A stretch of 64,000 nt of DNA from Wurfbainia villosa (Eukaryota; Streptophyta; Magnoliopsida; Zingiberales; Zingiberaceae). The DNA is taken from assembly GCA_025175895.1 (NCBI GenBank), contig CM046005.1:59792325-59856324 (forward strand). Reading direction: 5' to 3'. Numbering within the stretch: the first letter of the stretch is position 1; each line of letters opens with the position of its first letter. Made by a program: the position numbers and the translations under genes. Positions 23,101-34,950 of the stretch are shown piece by piece. A model generated the notes under the pieces. It saw only the letters and a list, made by a program, of their open reading frames with translations, was not told where the DNA came from and did no database searches.

Positions 23101-23271
23101 CACATAGAGCGCAAGTACCACCTGATACGAGAAATCGTAAAGCGAGGAGAAGTTGTTGTCACAAACATTGCATCAGAAGATAACCTGGCATATCCTTTCA
23201 CTAAGGCCTTTCTAGCGAGAGCTTTTGATAGGCATGTGGAGGGAATGGGAATCAGATGTATGACACTTTAA
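20200..23271 (+). pseudogene. pol: pol of element G (protease, integrase, RT, RNase H; many breaks)
   Basis: This starts directly after gag with the protease motif CVDMGATNHV, where the expected D-T-G active site reads D-M-G. The pre-integrase part (20333-20614) is in another frame. Integrase (20611-21267) has WHLRLGH, CESCLEGK, IDDYSRYGYIY, SDHGGEYL and an altered AERRN motif. RT is in pieces (21517-21708, 21970-22266, 22381-22824): DVKTTFLNGSL and YGLKQAW are visible, but the catalytic box at 22291-22302 reads YVYD, losing an essential aspartate. RNase H is best preserved (22858-23271), with MEAEYVAASEA and IYCDNSGAV, and ends in its natural stop at 23271. The many stops and the two lost active sites show a dead copy. 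Confidence 0.9.
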
Positions 23272-23304
23272 TGATAGTATAGTCTTTAAGTATAAGTGGG
23301 AGAT

Positions 23305-24605
23305 TGTTGGGAAGTATACTGAAATCCTAGCCTTTGTATTGACACCTTCATTTTGAAATAAGAATCACATGATTATTGTTTACATATTTATAGTTATGCA
23401 TATTGTCTGATACTTTACATTATAGATAACATGGTGCGTGGTGTCACATAGAAGATCATGTTATCAGTTCCTTGTAGAGTATAAGTATAGGATCACAACC
23501 AAGATGGTTTTGGACAAACCATTACATGGTTGTAGTGTAGTTTGGTATTGGTTTATCTTGACCATAGAATTATACTACTGCACTTTGTGTGTATTGAGCA
23601 GGACAGACATAGAGGTGATTCAATTTATTACTGACAACATAATTGAATCTGACCTCGGATATTATGGTGTACATGCTCTTAATGCCGATATAATAATGGG
23701 CACATGTACTTAATATTTATTTCTTTGATTTACCAATGGGCGAGATTTTTGGATTAAATCAATAGGTCCGGTAAGTTGGGTGTGTCTTTGATTATAAGAG
23801 GAAATTGTGTCCTATGTATTAGGATGATGATGTCCCCTTGAGGAGCTCATAAGGATCATCATGTAAATCTTGTAGGTGGATTTGATCCAACATGATGATA
23901 AGGTTGAGTGGTACTACTCATGGAGTTAGATGTTAATTAATTAATTATCAGTAAATTAATTAATTAACGGGCATTCGATATCTTAAACACAGGGAGATAT
24001 TTGAACAATTAATATATAGAGCCCATATTTAATTATGCGGGTTGGTGAGGTAGATCAATGATAATCCTCTAATGGAATGGATTATCATTAATGGATCGAA
24101 TTTTATGTTGGACGGATCCATTAGGTGGGCAAGATCTAACTACTCCTCATGGTCCCTATTGTAGCCTATTAAAACCCTCGAGAAGCCTTAATCCAACGGA
24201 CACGATTAAAAGGAGGTTTGGGTGAAATCTATAAATAGGAGAGAGGCTTGGGCAAAAACCAAAGTTCTAGGGTTTGAGGTTGGCTTGGGCGGCAAGGAAT
24301 AAAAGTGGTGCTAGGGTTTGTCTCCTTGGCCGGCGGCACAAGAGAGCATAGGTTTAGTTGTTCCTTGTTTCTCTCTTGGTCGGCACACCATCTTCTTCTC
24401 CTAGGGCCGGCGGCGCCACCCTCTCTTCTCTTTCTCCATGGCCGGCAGTTCCTTCTCCATTGGAAAGGGTTGGTGCCCACTTCTTCTTCTTCCTCTCCTT
24501 GGCCAGTGGCAACAACTAAGCTAGGTGGCTTGGTGGTCGGCACTAGATAGGAGAAGAAGATCTCGATTATCTTCCCTTGTTCAGAGTGAGCAAGGAAGGG
24601 AAGAG
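23305..24605 (+). repeat. Element G 3' LTR, truncated
   Basis: It starts TGTTGGGAAGTATACTG after AAGTGGGAGAT. About 1.3 kb match the 5' LTR up to GGGAAGA near 24605. The last 400 bp or so, including the end, are missing, replaced by element H sequence beginning TTGTTAGGG. Confidence 0.85.
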
Positions 24606-24774
24606 TTGTTAGGGTGATGTATTAATTTGAAGGTGTGGGAAAGTTCAAGATTGAACTTTTACCCTTAATTTTAATGGTTTAGTGTTCCTATTGGCTTAGA
24701 GACACTCCAAGGACATTGTTATTGAAATGGTCAAGGGGGAGAAAGCCTTTAGGGGGAGGTATCCATCATGGGAT
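24606..24774 (+). mobile_element. Element H, left piece: 3' non-coding region with polypurine tracts
   Basis: A 169-bp segment, not LTR of G and not F. It holds GTCAAGGGGGAGAAAG and TTTAGGGGGAGG tracts like the multi-tract region of element A. After removing F and one copy of its target duplication, it continues directly into 33514. It abuts the broken G LTR on the left. Confidence 0.6.
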
Positions 24775-24779
24775 GATGG

Positions 24780-26622
24780 TGTTGGGATGTATACTGAAAA
24801 GTCTATCTTTTGTATGAACATCTTTATTTTTGAAATAAGAATCACATGATCATTGTTTGCATATTTTTATGGCTATACATATTGTCTAATACATTACATT
24901 GTAGATAACATGGTGTGTGGTGTCACACGGGAGATCAAGTTATCGGTTCCTTGTAAAGTATAAGTAAAGGCTCACAACCGAGATGACTTTGGACAAACCA
25001 TTGGAATGGTTGTAGTGTGATTTGGGATTGGTTTGTCTTGATCATAGAATCAAACTAGTGCACTTTGTGTGTATTGAGCATGACCGACTTAGAGGTGATT
25101 TGATTTATTGCTGGCTACATAATCGAATCGGACCTCAGATATTATATTGTACATACTCTTAATCCCGATATAATAACGGGCACATATACTTAGTATTCAT
25201 CTCTTTGATTTACCAATGGGCGAGATTTATAGATTAAATCGATAGGCTCAGTAAGTTGGGAGATGATATTATTTATATGGTGTGTCGTTGATTATATGAG
25301 GAAACTGTGTCCTATATATTAGGATGATGATGTCCCCTTGAGGAGCTCATAAGGTTCATCATGTAAACCCTGCAGGTGGACTTGGTCCGGCATGATGAAA
25401 AGGTTGAGTGGTACTACTCATGGAGTTAGATGTTGATTAATTAATGGTCAGTAAATTAATTAATCGACGAACATTCGAGATCTTATACACGGGGAGAAAA
25501 TGTACATATAATATATGGAGCCCATATTAAATTATGGGGGTTGGTGAGGTAGATCAATGATTATCCTTTAGTGGATTAGATTATCATTAATGGATCGGAC
25601 TTTATGTGGGCTTGATCCATGGGAGGCCAAGATCCAACTCCTCCTCATGGTCCCTATTGTAGCCTATTAACACCTCATGAAGATTAGATCCAATGGATAG
25701 AATCAAATCTCTAGATCCAAAGGTAGAAATTAAATCTCTAGATCCGACGGGTGAGATTAAATCTTTAGATCTGACGGTTGAGATTAAATCACTAGAACCA
25801 ATGGTGGAGATTAAAACAAGGCTTATCCCTAAACTCTTTAAAAGTAGGCTTAGGGTTGGTGTGGAGGACAATCAAGAGAAGCAAGGGTTTTGGAGCTTGG
25901 CGGCAAGAAGCAAGGGCTAGGGTTTTGGAGCTTGGCGTCACCAAATAAGGAAATAGTTTCCTTATCTACTTCTTCTTCAATCTTCTCGGCACCCAAACAG
26001 CTCCTTCCTCACCTTGGCCGGTGGCCAAAGCTTCCCTTCTCCTTCTCCTTGGCTGGTGGTAACAAGATATAGGGCTTTCCCTTGGTGTCTTAGTCGGTTT
26101 CCTTCATAATCTCCTCTTCCTTCATGGCCGGCGGCAAGCTCCATCCTTGGAGGTTGGTGGTTGGTTGAAAGAAGGAAGATTGGTGATCTAGGAGCTTCAA
26201 CTTTTGGTAGATCGTCGCTCACACGACGTCCGAATGGAGGGAGGTCGTACAATAGAAGATCGAGAGGTATATCGATTCTCTATTTTCTCTTGTATCATGT
26301 TTATATTTTGTTTTTCAATTATGTGCATGATATATTCTGTTTGTGGCTAAATAATACTTGGATCCCGAACATAAACACAAAAACCGATGATCCGTACATC
26401 GTCTATTCCACGGCTACTCGTACAATAGAGGTTGGTCGCTTGAACAACAAGTTTGTTCAAGTGACCACTCTAAACGAATAGCACGATGATGACAAGGTTG
26501 CTTGGGTGTTCCCTTTTGTCTAGGATTAAATTTTTAATCTAGGGAAATTGATGGGATCGCCATGAACAAGCGACCGAGTTGAAGTGGGGAAGAGAAGTTT
26601 CCCCTCACAGATCAACCCAACA
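24780..26622 (+). repeat. Element F 5' LTR
   Basis: This 1843-bp LTR runs from TGTTGGGATGTATACTG to GATCAACCCAACA. Four 27-bp repeats built on AAATCTCTAGATCC start at 25705, 25732, 25759 and 25786. The TATA site reads TTTAAAAG (25837-25844), where the 3' LTR has TATAAAAG. It lacks about 52 bp that the 3' LTR has near 33028-33075. Confidence 0.93.
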
Positions 26623-26624
26623 AT

Positions 26625-26637
26625 TGGTATCAGAGCC
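26625..26637 (+). promoter_or_regulatory. Primer binding site of element F
   Basis: TGGTATCAGAGCC, complementary to initiator tRNA-Met 3' end, two bases after the LTR. Confidence 0.94.
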
Positions 26638-27681
26638 AAGGTTTCCGGTAGTGTGTGTTTAGTATTCGGTTAATTTTTATGCACTTTTCATATATTTTAT
26701 GTGCCAGAGAATAGTAGGATATGCGTAGGTTAACTCTTTGGTTGCTGGCATAAGATCCGACTATTATGGCCATATGTGTGTATGTGATTGTATGTGTGTA
26801 AATGTTTATTTTGTTGAATCCTCGGGGTTGACGAGGTTAGTATTTAATTTTTGTAAATTAGATACGACATTGTTTAGCCACTCTTTTTATTTTAGTTTAC
26901 TTTCGATCTAGACTTCATGTACACTCCCTCGTGGAGTATAGGATCGATGGATGTAAATTAAAATAGATTTTAGTCTCGGCTCGGATCTCCGGATGGCTCG
27001 TACTTGGCGTAGGAGCGGACGAGAAGGCGATGCGACGGGAGACATATTGAAGACAAAAGCCATAATAGTTGGAAAATAATTTATTTTTCATATTTATTGC
27101 TTATTGTTTGATATGCATGTAATAGGCTAGAAAATTACTCATTTTCAAATTACTAAGAGGGAGAGGGATATTTTTATAAATTCACACGACCTCCATTACG
27201 ATTTGACAAGTGATGCAAACAAACTTGCGCGTCGGCTCTGAGTGCCTTCCTCCCCATCGGATGGGTTTGTTTGCGAATCACAAGGTCAAATATGGTTATA
27301 GGAAATTAATAAGGAGCGTGTGTACTTCCCCATCGGAAGGCACATAACCCGAGATAATTACCTTGGTACTGAGTAATGGTGAACACTTAGATACAAATAT
27401 AAGTATCCTCCCCATCGGAGTCACTGCTTTTATTTATAGGGCCAAAGAGGAACCAACTATTAATTTTACTTGTCAAAAAGTTTGGTTGACAAGATAGTAA
27501 AATTAATAGGTAAAACCTCCTCTTACAAATGTAGAATTCGTATACGTCCACACTATCGTGGCATACGATATTCTCGGTGTTTTGAGGTGTTGGTTGATTT
27601 TAAAATTTTATTGTTTGAGGAATCAATAATTTTTTGAAATCTAATGTTTTGATCTATGTGATTCTTAGGTTTTCTTTCAAA
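26638..27681 (+). other. Element F untranslated leader
   Basis: A leader of about 1.04 kb, homologous to 18305-19348 of G with the same conserved words. No coding signal; the ATG at 27634, in frame with gag, is probably an upstream extension and not the true start. Confidence 0.75.
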
Positions 27682-28493
27682 ATGACTTTCAACCAACTTG
27701 CTGTGATACTGAAAGAGAATAAACTTACTGGACCCAACTATGTTGATTGGAAGAGGAATCTAGACATTGTCTTGACTGCTGAGGAATACAAATATGTACT
27801 CCTCGAAGAGTGCCCTCTCAAGCCTGCAAATGATTCTGGGGAAAAGGCGAGAGAGAGTTATAAGAAGTGGATCAAGGCCGATGAGATGGCACGGTGTTAC
27901 ATTTTGGCATCTATGTCAAATGTACTACAACATCAGCATCAATCCATGCCCACTGCTTATGACATGATGCTCAATCTCAAAGAGCTTTTTGGACACCAGA
28001 ATCAGGTTGCGAGGCAAGAAGCCATGAGAAACTTGATGACGACCACCATGATCGAGGGAACACCCGTAAGGGATCATGTTCTCAAGATGATGGCTCATTT
28101 GAATGAGCTGGAGGTCCTTGGAGCTGAGATCTATGGGGAAACCCAGGTCGATATCATACTCTAGTCTCTACCTAGGAGTTTTGAGCAGTTTTTCCTGAAC
28201 TACAACATGAACAAGAGGTTGTATTCGTTGGCGGAGCTTCTGACAGAACTCCAGGCGGTAGAGGGGCTATTTCGTCAGTGTGCTCAGGCACATGCCATGG
28301 TGACCCAAAAGGTTTCTACTTCCAAGCCGAAAGGCAAGAAGAAGAAGAAACAAACTGGGGCGAAGGCGGTGGGAGGTACTCAGTGAGGAGTGAAGAAGCC
28401 GAAAGGCAAGTGCTTCACTTGTAAGCAGACTGAACACTGGAAGAAGGACTGCCCCAACCGCAAGTAGAACAAAGGTATATCTTTTGGTCTAGT
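27682..28493 (+). pseudogene. gag: gag of element F (in-frame stops)
   Basis: I chose the ATG at 27682 (MTFNQLAVILKENKLTGP), because it matches the start of G; the same frame is open from 27634. Frame 1 holds throughout, with stops at about 28162, 28386 and 28467. Capsid words match G (ASMSNVLQHQHQ, TPVRDHVLKMMAHLNELE). The zinc knuckle near 28411-28450 has CFTCKQTEHWKKDC, in which the conserved glycine is Glu, which may weaken RNA binding. The lysine-rich KGKKKKKQT tract precedes it. Confidence 0.88.
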
Positions 28494-31400
28494 CATTAAA
28501 ACATGTTTAGCGGTGTTATCTACTGACACCTGGTGTGTAGATACGGGAGTCACTAATCATGTCTGCAATACTTTGCAGGGGTTCCAGAAAACCAGACAAC
28601 TGGCTGAGGGGGAGATTACCGTGTACTTGGGCGATGCCACGAAGGTGGCAGTTGTTGCAGTGGGAGATGTTCATTAATCTTTTGAGAACAATAAACTTTT
28701 GGTTCTTAAGAATTGCCTTTATGTACCTTTATTTAGAAGGAATTTAATTTCAGGTTCTAAATTATTTATGGATGGATATTCTATTTCTTTTAATGACAGA
28801 GTTGTTATAAAAAGGAATAGGGACATTATCTGTTCAGGTGCATTGATAGGAAATCTATACACACTTGAACCAAAACCTCCCACGATGCAAATATAAGTTA
28901 ATAACTCATCTTCTAATTCCAATAAAAGAAAAGAACCTTCGAAGATGAACCAAACATATCTTTGGAATCTTAGGCCTTGTCATATTAACCTAAGTAGAAT
29001 TCAAAGGTTGATAATTGATGGACCTCTGGGTTCATTAGTGGTGGAGGATTTCCCAACCTGTGAATCTTGCTTGGAGGGTAAAATGACCATGAGGCCTTTT
29101 AAGGCCAAGGGGTATAGAGCCAAAGATGTGTTAGAATTGGTTCATTCTGATTTGTGTGGTCCTATGTCTATCCAGGCAAGAGGTGGTTTTGAGTATTTCG
29201 TCTCTTTTATAGACGATTATTCGAGATATGGATACATTTACTTGATGCGCCGCAAGTCTAAATGCTTTGACAAGTTCAAAGAATTCATGGCTGATGTGGA
29301 GAAACGTCAAGGTAAATGTATCAAGACACTACGATCTGATCATGGTGGCGAGTACCTCTTGGGAGAGTTTAGAAACTACTTATCAGAGGCTGGGATTCAA
29401 TCACAATTGTCTGCACTTGGCACACCCCAGCAGAACGGTGTAGCAGAGCTAAGGAATAGGACTCTTATGGAGATGGTTAGATCGATGATGAGTTATTCTG
29501 AGTTGCCAGATTCATTCTGGGGATATGCTCTAGATACGACGGTGTACATTCTGAACTTGGTTCCATCTAAATCAGTGCCTTCTACTCCCACAGAATTGTG
29601 GACTGGGCGAAAGCCTAGTCTAAGACAAATTCGGATATGGGGGAGTCCAGCACATGTGCTGAAGGCAGATGCTGGTAGGTTGGAACCTCGTACAGAAGTA
29701 CGCATGTTCGTTGGCTATCCTAGAGGAATGAAGGGTGGTTTGTTTTATAGTCCTAGAGATCAGAGGGTGATTGTTAGCACGAACGCCAGATTTCTAGAGG
29801 AAGACTATGTGATGAGCACAAGCCCAAGAGTAAAATTGTTCTGGAGGAATTAAAAGGGGAAGTCACTTCTTCGGTACCACCGGTACAAGAGGATATACCA
29901 TAAGTCACTGCACCGCGTGTCACAGAGGATACACAGGAGATACCTCGTCGTAGTGGGAGGGTTGTGAGACAACCTGATAAATTCATGTTCTTGAGAGAAT
30001 CTTCTGATTTGGTCCCTGGTGAACATGAACCTGATCCCTGGACATATGACGAGGCAATCCAAGATAAAGATGCAGCATCTTGGCAAAATGCGATGAATAC
30101 TAAGATTGAATCTATGGATTCAAATCGGGTCTGGGAGCTAGTAGAACCACCCGATGGTGTAAAAACCATTGGATGCAAGTGGATCTACAAAAGAAAGAGA
30201 GGAATAGATGGGAAGGTTGAGACATTCAAAGCGAGGCTTGTTGTGAAGGGGTATACTCAGAAAGAGGGTATCGATTATGAGGAAACCTTTTCGCTGGGAG
30301 CCATGCTTAAGTCTATCCGGATTCTCTTATGCATAGCAGCTCATATGAATTATGAGGTGTGGCAGATGGATGTCAAGACAACTTTCCTTAATGGTAGTCT
30401 TGAGGAAAACATCTATATAAAGCAACCAGAGGGATTCATTGCGAAGGCCAAAGAGCATCTTGTATGTAAGCTTAATCGGTCCATTTATGGATTGAAGCAA
30501 GCTTTGAGGTCTTAGAACATCCGCTTTGATGAGGTAATCCAGTCTTATGGATTTATTTAAAGTCTGGATGAGTCTTGTGTATACAAGAGATGTGACGGAA
30601 ACGTAGTGGTATTTCTTGTACTATCCATAGATGACATTTTATTGATTGGCAACAATATCAAGGTGTTATCGGACGTAAGGGTATGATTGTCCAAACAGTT
30701 TGATATGAAGGACTTGGGAGAGGTGGGACACATCCCTGGGATCAAGGTTATAAGGGATCGCAGGAAAAGGATGTTGTGCTTATCCCAAGCTTCATACATA
30801 GACACAATTATGGATCATTTTAGCATGCATAACTCCAAGAAGGGGTTTCTACCTTTCAGGCATGGAGTTCCTTTATCTAAGGAGATGTGTCCTAGAACGT
30901 CTGAGGACATAGAAGAGATGAAGGCGTTTCCTTATGCTTCGGCGGTAGGAAGCCTCATGTATGCGATGCTATGTACGAGACCAGATATCTGCTATTCCGT
31001 AGGCATGGTCAGCAGATATCAGAGTAATCTAGGATAGGAACATTGGATTGCGGTTAAGCATATATTGATGTACCAGAGAAGGACTAGGGATTATATGCTA
31101 GTTTACCAGGCAGACCAATTACTCCCTGTGGGTTACATGGATTCCGACATCCAATCATATAGGGATAACAGTAAGTCTACCTCAGGTTTTGTGTTTACTT
31201 TGGGAGGTGGAGCCATTGTATGGAGGAGTGTCAAGCAGAAATGCATGGTGGACTCTACCATGGAAGCTGAGTATGTGGCAGCCTCTTAGGCGGCCAAAGA
31301 AGTTGTGTGTCTTAGGAACTTCCTGATGGACTTGGATGTGATTCCTGGTTTGCCTAGAACTATCACAATTTATTGTGATAATAGTGGTGCAGTTGCAAAC

Positions 31401-31610
31401 TCGAAGGAACCACGAGCCCATAAGGCAAGTAAATACATAGAGCGAAAGTACCACCTGATACGAGAATTCGTAAAGGAGGTAGAAGTTGTTGTCTCCTAGA
31501 TTGCATCAAAGGATGACCTGGTAGACCCTTTCACTAAGGCCCTTCTAGCAAGAGCTTTGATAGGCATGTAGAGGGAAGGGGAATTTGATGTATGGCAGTA
31601 TGAGGACAAC
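28494..31610 (+). pseudogene. pol: pol of element F (protease, integrase, RT, RNase H; stops and one frameshift)
   Basis: The protease motif near 28534 keeps D-T-G (DTGVTNHV). Integrase is a 302-residue open stretch at 28945-29853 with SDHGGEYL, IDDYSRYGYIY and QQNGVAE, but its zinc-finger region has changes (WNLRPCH where WHLRLGH is usual). A one-base deletion near 29817 moves the rest to frame 3. RT (29964-30515 and 30687-31037) has KARLVVKGYTQKEGIDYEET, DVKTTFLNGSL and YGLKQA, but the catalytic box at 30624-30635 reads SIDD for YVDD. The two aspartates stay, but the preceding residues are changed. RNase H pieces are at 31065-31289 and 31305-31499. At least seven in-frame stops are present. 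Confidence 0.9.
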
Positions 31611-31625
31611 ATAGTCTTTTAGTAT

Positions 31626-31636
31626 AAGTGGGAGAT
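31626..31636 (+). promoter_or_regulatory. Polypurine tract of element F
   Basis: AAGTGGGAGAT directly before the 3' LTR; the plus-strand primer site. G has the same tract before 23305, and E its complement after 39916. Confidence 0.8.
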
Positions 31637-33508
31637 TGTTGGGATGTATACTGAAAAGTCTATCTTTTGTATGAACATCTTTATTTTTTGAAATAAGAAT
31701 CACATGGTCACTGTTTGCATATTTTTTTGGCTATACATATTGTCTAATACATTACATTGTAGATAACATGGTGTGTGGTCTCATACGGGAGATCATGTTA
31801 TCGGTTCCTTGTAAAGTATAAGTAAAGGCTCACAGAGATGGCTTTGGACAAACCATTGGAATGGTTGTAGTGTGATTTGGGATTGGTTTGTCTTGATCAT
31901 ATAATCACACTAGTGCACTTTGTGTGTATTGAGCAGGACCGACTTAAAGGTGATTCGATTTATTGCTGGCTACATAATCGAATCGGACATCAGATATTAT
32001 ATTATACATACTCTTAATCCCGATATAATAACGGGCACATATACATAGTATTCATCTCTTTGATTTACTAATGGGCGAGATTTATAAATTAAATCGATAG
32101 GCTCGGTAAGTTGAGAGATGATATTATTTATATGGTGTGCCATTGATTATAGGAGGAAACTGTGTCATATATATTAGGATGATGATGTCCCCTTAAGGAG
32201 CTCATAAGGTTCATCATGTAAACCCTACAGGTGGACTTGGTCCGGCATGATGAAAAGGTTGAGTGGTGCTACTCATGGAGTTAGATGTTGATTAATTAAT
32301 TGTCAGTAAATTAATTAATCGACGAACATTCGAGATCTTAAACACGGGGAGAAAATGTACATATAATATATGGAGCCCATATTAAATTATGGGGGTTGGT
32401 GAGGTAGATCAATGATAATCCTTTAGTGGATTGGATTATCATTAATGGATCGGACTTTATGTGGGCGTGATCCATGGGTGGCCAAGATCCAACTCCTCCT
32501 CATCGTCCCTATTGTAGCCTATTAACACCTCATGAAGCTTAGATCCAATGGATAGAAACAAATCTCTAGATCAAAAGGTATAGATTAAATCTTTAGATCC
32601 GACAGTTGAAATTAAATCTCTAGATCTGACGGTTGAGATTAAATCCTAGAACCAATGGTGGAGATTAAAACAAGGCTTATCCCTAAACTCTATAAAAGGA
32701 GGCTTAGGGTTGGCGTCGAGGACAATCAAGAGAAGCAAGGGTTTTGGAGCATGGCGGCATGAAGCAAGGGCTAGGTTTTTGGAGCTTGGCGGCACCAAAT
32801 AAGGAAATAGTTTCCTTATCTTCTTCTTCTTCAATCTTGCCAGTGCCCAAACAACTCCTTCCTCACTTTGGCCAGCATCCAAAGCTTCCCTTCTCCTTCT
32901 CCTTGGCCGGTGGTAACAAGATATAGGGCTTTCCCTTGGTGTCTTGGACGGTTTCCTTCATAATCTCCTCTTCCTTCTTGGCCGGCGACAAGCTCCATCT
33001 TTGGAGGTTGGTGGTTGGTTGAAAGAAGGAAAAGAGCCTTGTTTCTATTCTTCCTCTTGCTCGGAACGAGCAAGGAAGGAAGATTGGCGATCTAGGAGCT
33101 TCAACTTTTGGTAGATCGTCGCCCACACGACGTCCGAAAGGAGGGAGGTCATACATTAGAAGATCGAGAGGTATATCGATTCTCTATTTTCTCTTGTATC
33201 ATGTTTATATTTTTTTTTTTCAATTATGTGCATGATATATTCTGTTTGTGGCTAAATAATACTTGGATCCCGAACATAAACACAAAAACCGATGATCCGT
33301 ACATTGTAGAATAGAGGTTGGTCATTTGAACAACAAGTTTGTTCAAGTGACCACTCTAAACGAATAGCACGATGATGACAAGGTTGCTTGGGGGTTCCAT
33401 TTTGTCTAGGATTAAATTTTTAATCTTGGGACATCGATGGGATTACCATGAATAAGCGACCGAGTTGAAGTGGGGAAGCGAAGTTTCCCCTCACGGATCA
33501 ACCCAACA
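31637..33508 (+). repeat. Element F 3' LTR
   Basis: This 1872-bp LTR runs from TGTTGGGATGTATACTG to GATCAACCCAACA. TATAAAAG is at 32691-32698. It has the 27-bp AAATCTCTAGATC repeats near 32565-32660. It carries about 52 bp (GAGCCTTGTTTCTATTC and onwards, near 33030) not found in the 5' LTR, and lacks about 14 bp near 33305. Confidence 0.93.
32691..32698 (+). promoter_or_regulatory. TATA box of element F 3' LTR
   Basis: TATAAAAG followed by GAGG; the equivalent 5' LTR site is mutated to TTTAAAAG. Confidence 0.65.
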
Positions 33509-33513
33509 GATGG

Positions 33514-33939
33514 ATGTGGTTCTTTCTCATGAGGGGGAGAAATGGGAATGTGAGATGCCCAATTTGGAAATTGGGAGAGTTTAGAGGAAGCCTCTCTTAA
33601 GTGATATGGGACTTATCACTAGGAATAGTGAAGGCATCCTAGGTGTTTTTGGACCAATGGGGAGATTGTAAGATCTCATTGGGATATGAGACATTGACTT
33701 CCTTGGGGAGAACCTTTTTGATGTATGTCAAAAAGGGGGAGAAAGTGAAATTACCAATTTGTGACAATTGGTAAGGAGAATTGAGTTAGGGTTTAGGCCT
33801 AACTCAAAGGTGTTTGGTTTTTGTCAAACATCAAAAAGGGGGAGATCAATCAGTCCATGTCACGATTGACCAGACTCGAATTTTACTCGAGTAGTGTTTT
33901 GATGTTTGACATTGATGTTTGAAAAAGTGTTGGGGAGAT
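33514..33939 (+). mobile_element. Element H, right piece: 3' non-coding region with polypurine tracts
   Basis: This continues 24606-24774 after element F. It has GAGGGGGAGAAATGG near 33531, CAAAAAGGGGGAGAAAG near 33738, CAAAAAGGGGGAGATC near 33833, and the LTR-proximal GGGGAGAT at 33932-33939. Together with the left piece there are about six tracts, the Sirevirus-like arrangement. A 14-bp near-repeat around TGTCAAACATCAAAAAGG is present. No coding frame. Confidence 0.72.
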
Positions 33940-33989
33940 TGTTGATGCAATCGACCCAGGTCATGATTGACTATTTGACGATGGTTTGA

Positions 33990-34400
33990 CCATTGTCATG
34001 GGAGAAGTCCAAGTCTTGTGTAATTGGCATGGAAAGTCCAAGTGGGACACTTGACAATGGGAAAGTCCAAGTCTTGAGTACTTGGCATGAGAAGTTCAAA
34101 CATGCGTCTTGGCAATCGTAAAGTCCAAGTCATGGGTACATGGCAAGGGAAAGTCCAAGCTTGAGTCTTGGCAATTGGAAAGTTCAACATGGGTTGGCAA
34201 GGAAAGTCCAAGCATGGGTCTTGGCAAGGGAAAGTCCAAGCTTGAGTCTTGGCAAATGGAAAGTCCAACATGGGTTGGCAAGGGTAGTCCAAGGGTTGAT
34301 ATTGGCGGCGTAAAGTCCAAGGTTGGAGTCTTGGCAGGATAAGTCCAATGGTTGGCAGCGTAAAGTCTGGAGTCTTGACAGCGTAAGTCCAATGTGCCTT
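33990..34400. repeat. AAGTCCAAG / CTTGGCAA tandem repeats in LTR of H
   Basis: A dozen or more imperfect units of roughly 30-60 bp combine GGAAAGTCCAAG with GTCTTGGCAA. Several overlapping open frames on both strands here (for example 33996-34415 minus, 34109-34342 plus) are simply translations of this repeat. Confidence 0.8.
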
Positions 34401-34609
34401 GGCGGTGTAGACCACATTAGCATGACAATAGATGATGGAAGCATTTGAAGTCTAGCGTATGGATGAACAAGTCATGGATGACTTGGAGGGATCCGATAGG
34501 CGTGAGGCTGATGGAGGTGGCTAGAAGGCTTAGGTCTAGGCTAAGGGTGGTTTAGCAAGTATGAGGGCATCATACTTGGGGTAAAACCTCATGTTTTAGG
34601 TGTATTAGT

Positions 34610-34950
34610 CGACTGGGGCTTTGGACCCGATCGGTGAGTCGATCGATCGAGTTCGATTGCGGGAAAATAACTGCGCCGGCGCACAAAGATCGGGCAATGA
34701 TCGATGGCCTGAGTAGTCGACTGATATATTGATCAGTTGATTGCTGGTCGAGTTTTTGGGCGCAGAATATTTCTGAGTCGACTATTAGGGTTTGGCAGTT
34801 GAGTGAAGGCTCGATCAGTTGACTGATGGTCATGATCAGTCGACTAATGGTCTATCCGTTGGAATTTAACCAACATGGCTTGAGCCGTTCTGAGACAATG
34901 GCTACAGATGTAGTCGACTGATGGTCTCGATCAGTCGACTGATAGGAGAA
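34610..34950. repeat. Palindrome cluster (AGTCGACT words) in LTR of H
   Basis: ATCAGTCGACTGAT-like words occur repeatedly, for example near 34712, 34813, 34837, 34913 and 34934, in exact or one-base-off form. They are the same words as at 12610-12735 in the LTR of A, although the rest of the two LTRs is quite different. Confidence 0.75.

Larger units (their letters stand above)
16569..24605 (+). mobile_element. Element G: Ty1/copia (G/F/E family), 3' LTR truncated
   Basis: The 5' LTR is at 16569-18290, the primer binding site at 18293-18304, gag at 19349-20199, and broken pol up to 23271. The polypurine tract AAGTGGGAGAT lies just before the 3' LTR, which starts at 23305 and matches the 5' LTR until about 24605, where sequence of element H takes over. 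No target duplication can be tested because the right end is lost. The LTR start (TGTTGGGATGTACACTG) identifies the same family as F and E. Confidence 0.9.
24780..33508 (+). mobile_element. Element F: Ty1/copia, complete with perfect TSD GATGG
   Basis: The 5' LTR is at 24780-26622 and the 3' LTR at 31637-33508, with GATGG on both outer flanks (24775-24779 and 33509-33513). Length is 8729 bp. A primer binding site, leader, gag, pol and polypurine tract are all present in order. It lies in the 3' region of element H. Coding is broken by stops and one frameshift. LTR differences (about 30 bp net length, scattered substitutions, a 52-bp indel) suggest that it is not recent. Confidence 0.95.

Noticed and set aside
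33996..34444. Three minus-strand and one plus-strand open frames of 77-139 codons
   Set aside because: Translations of the AAGTCCAAG repeat field in the H LTR.
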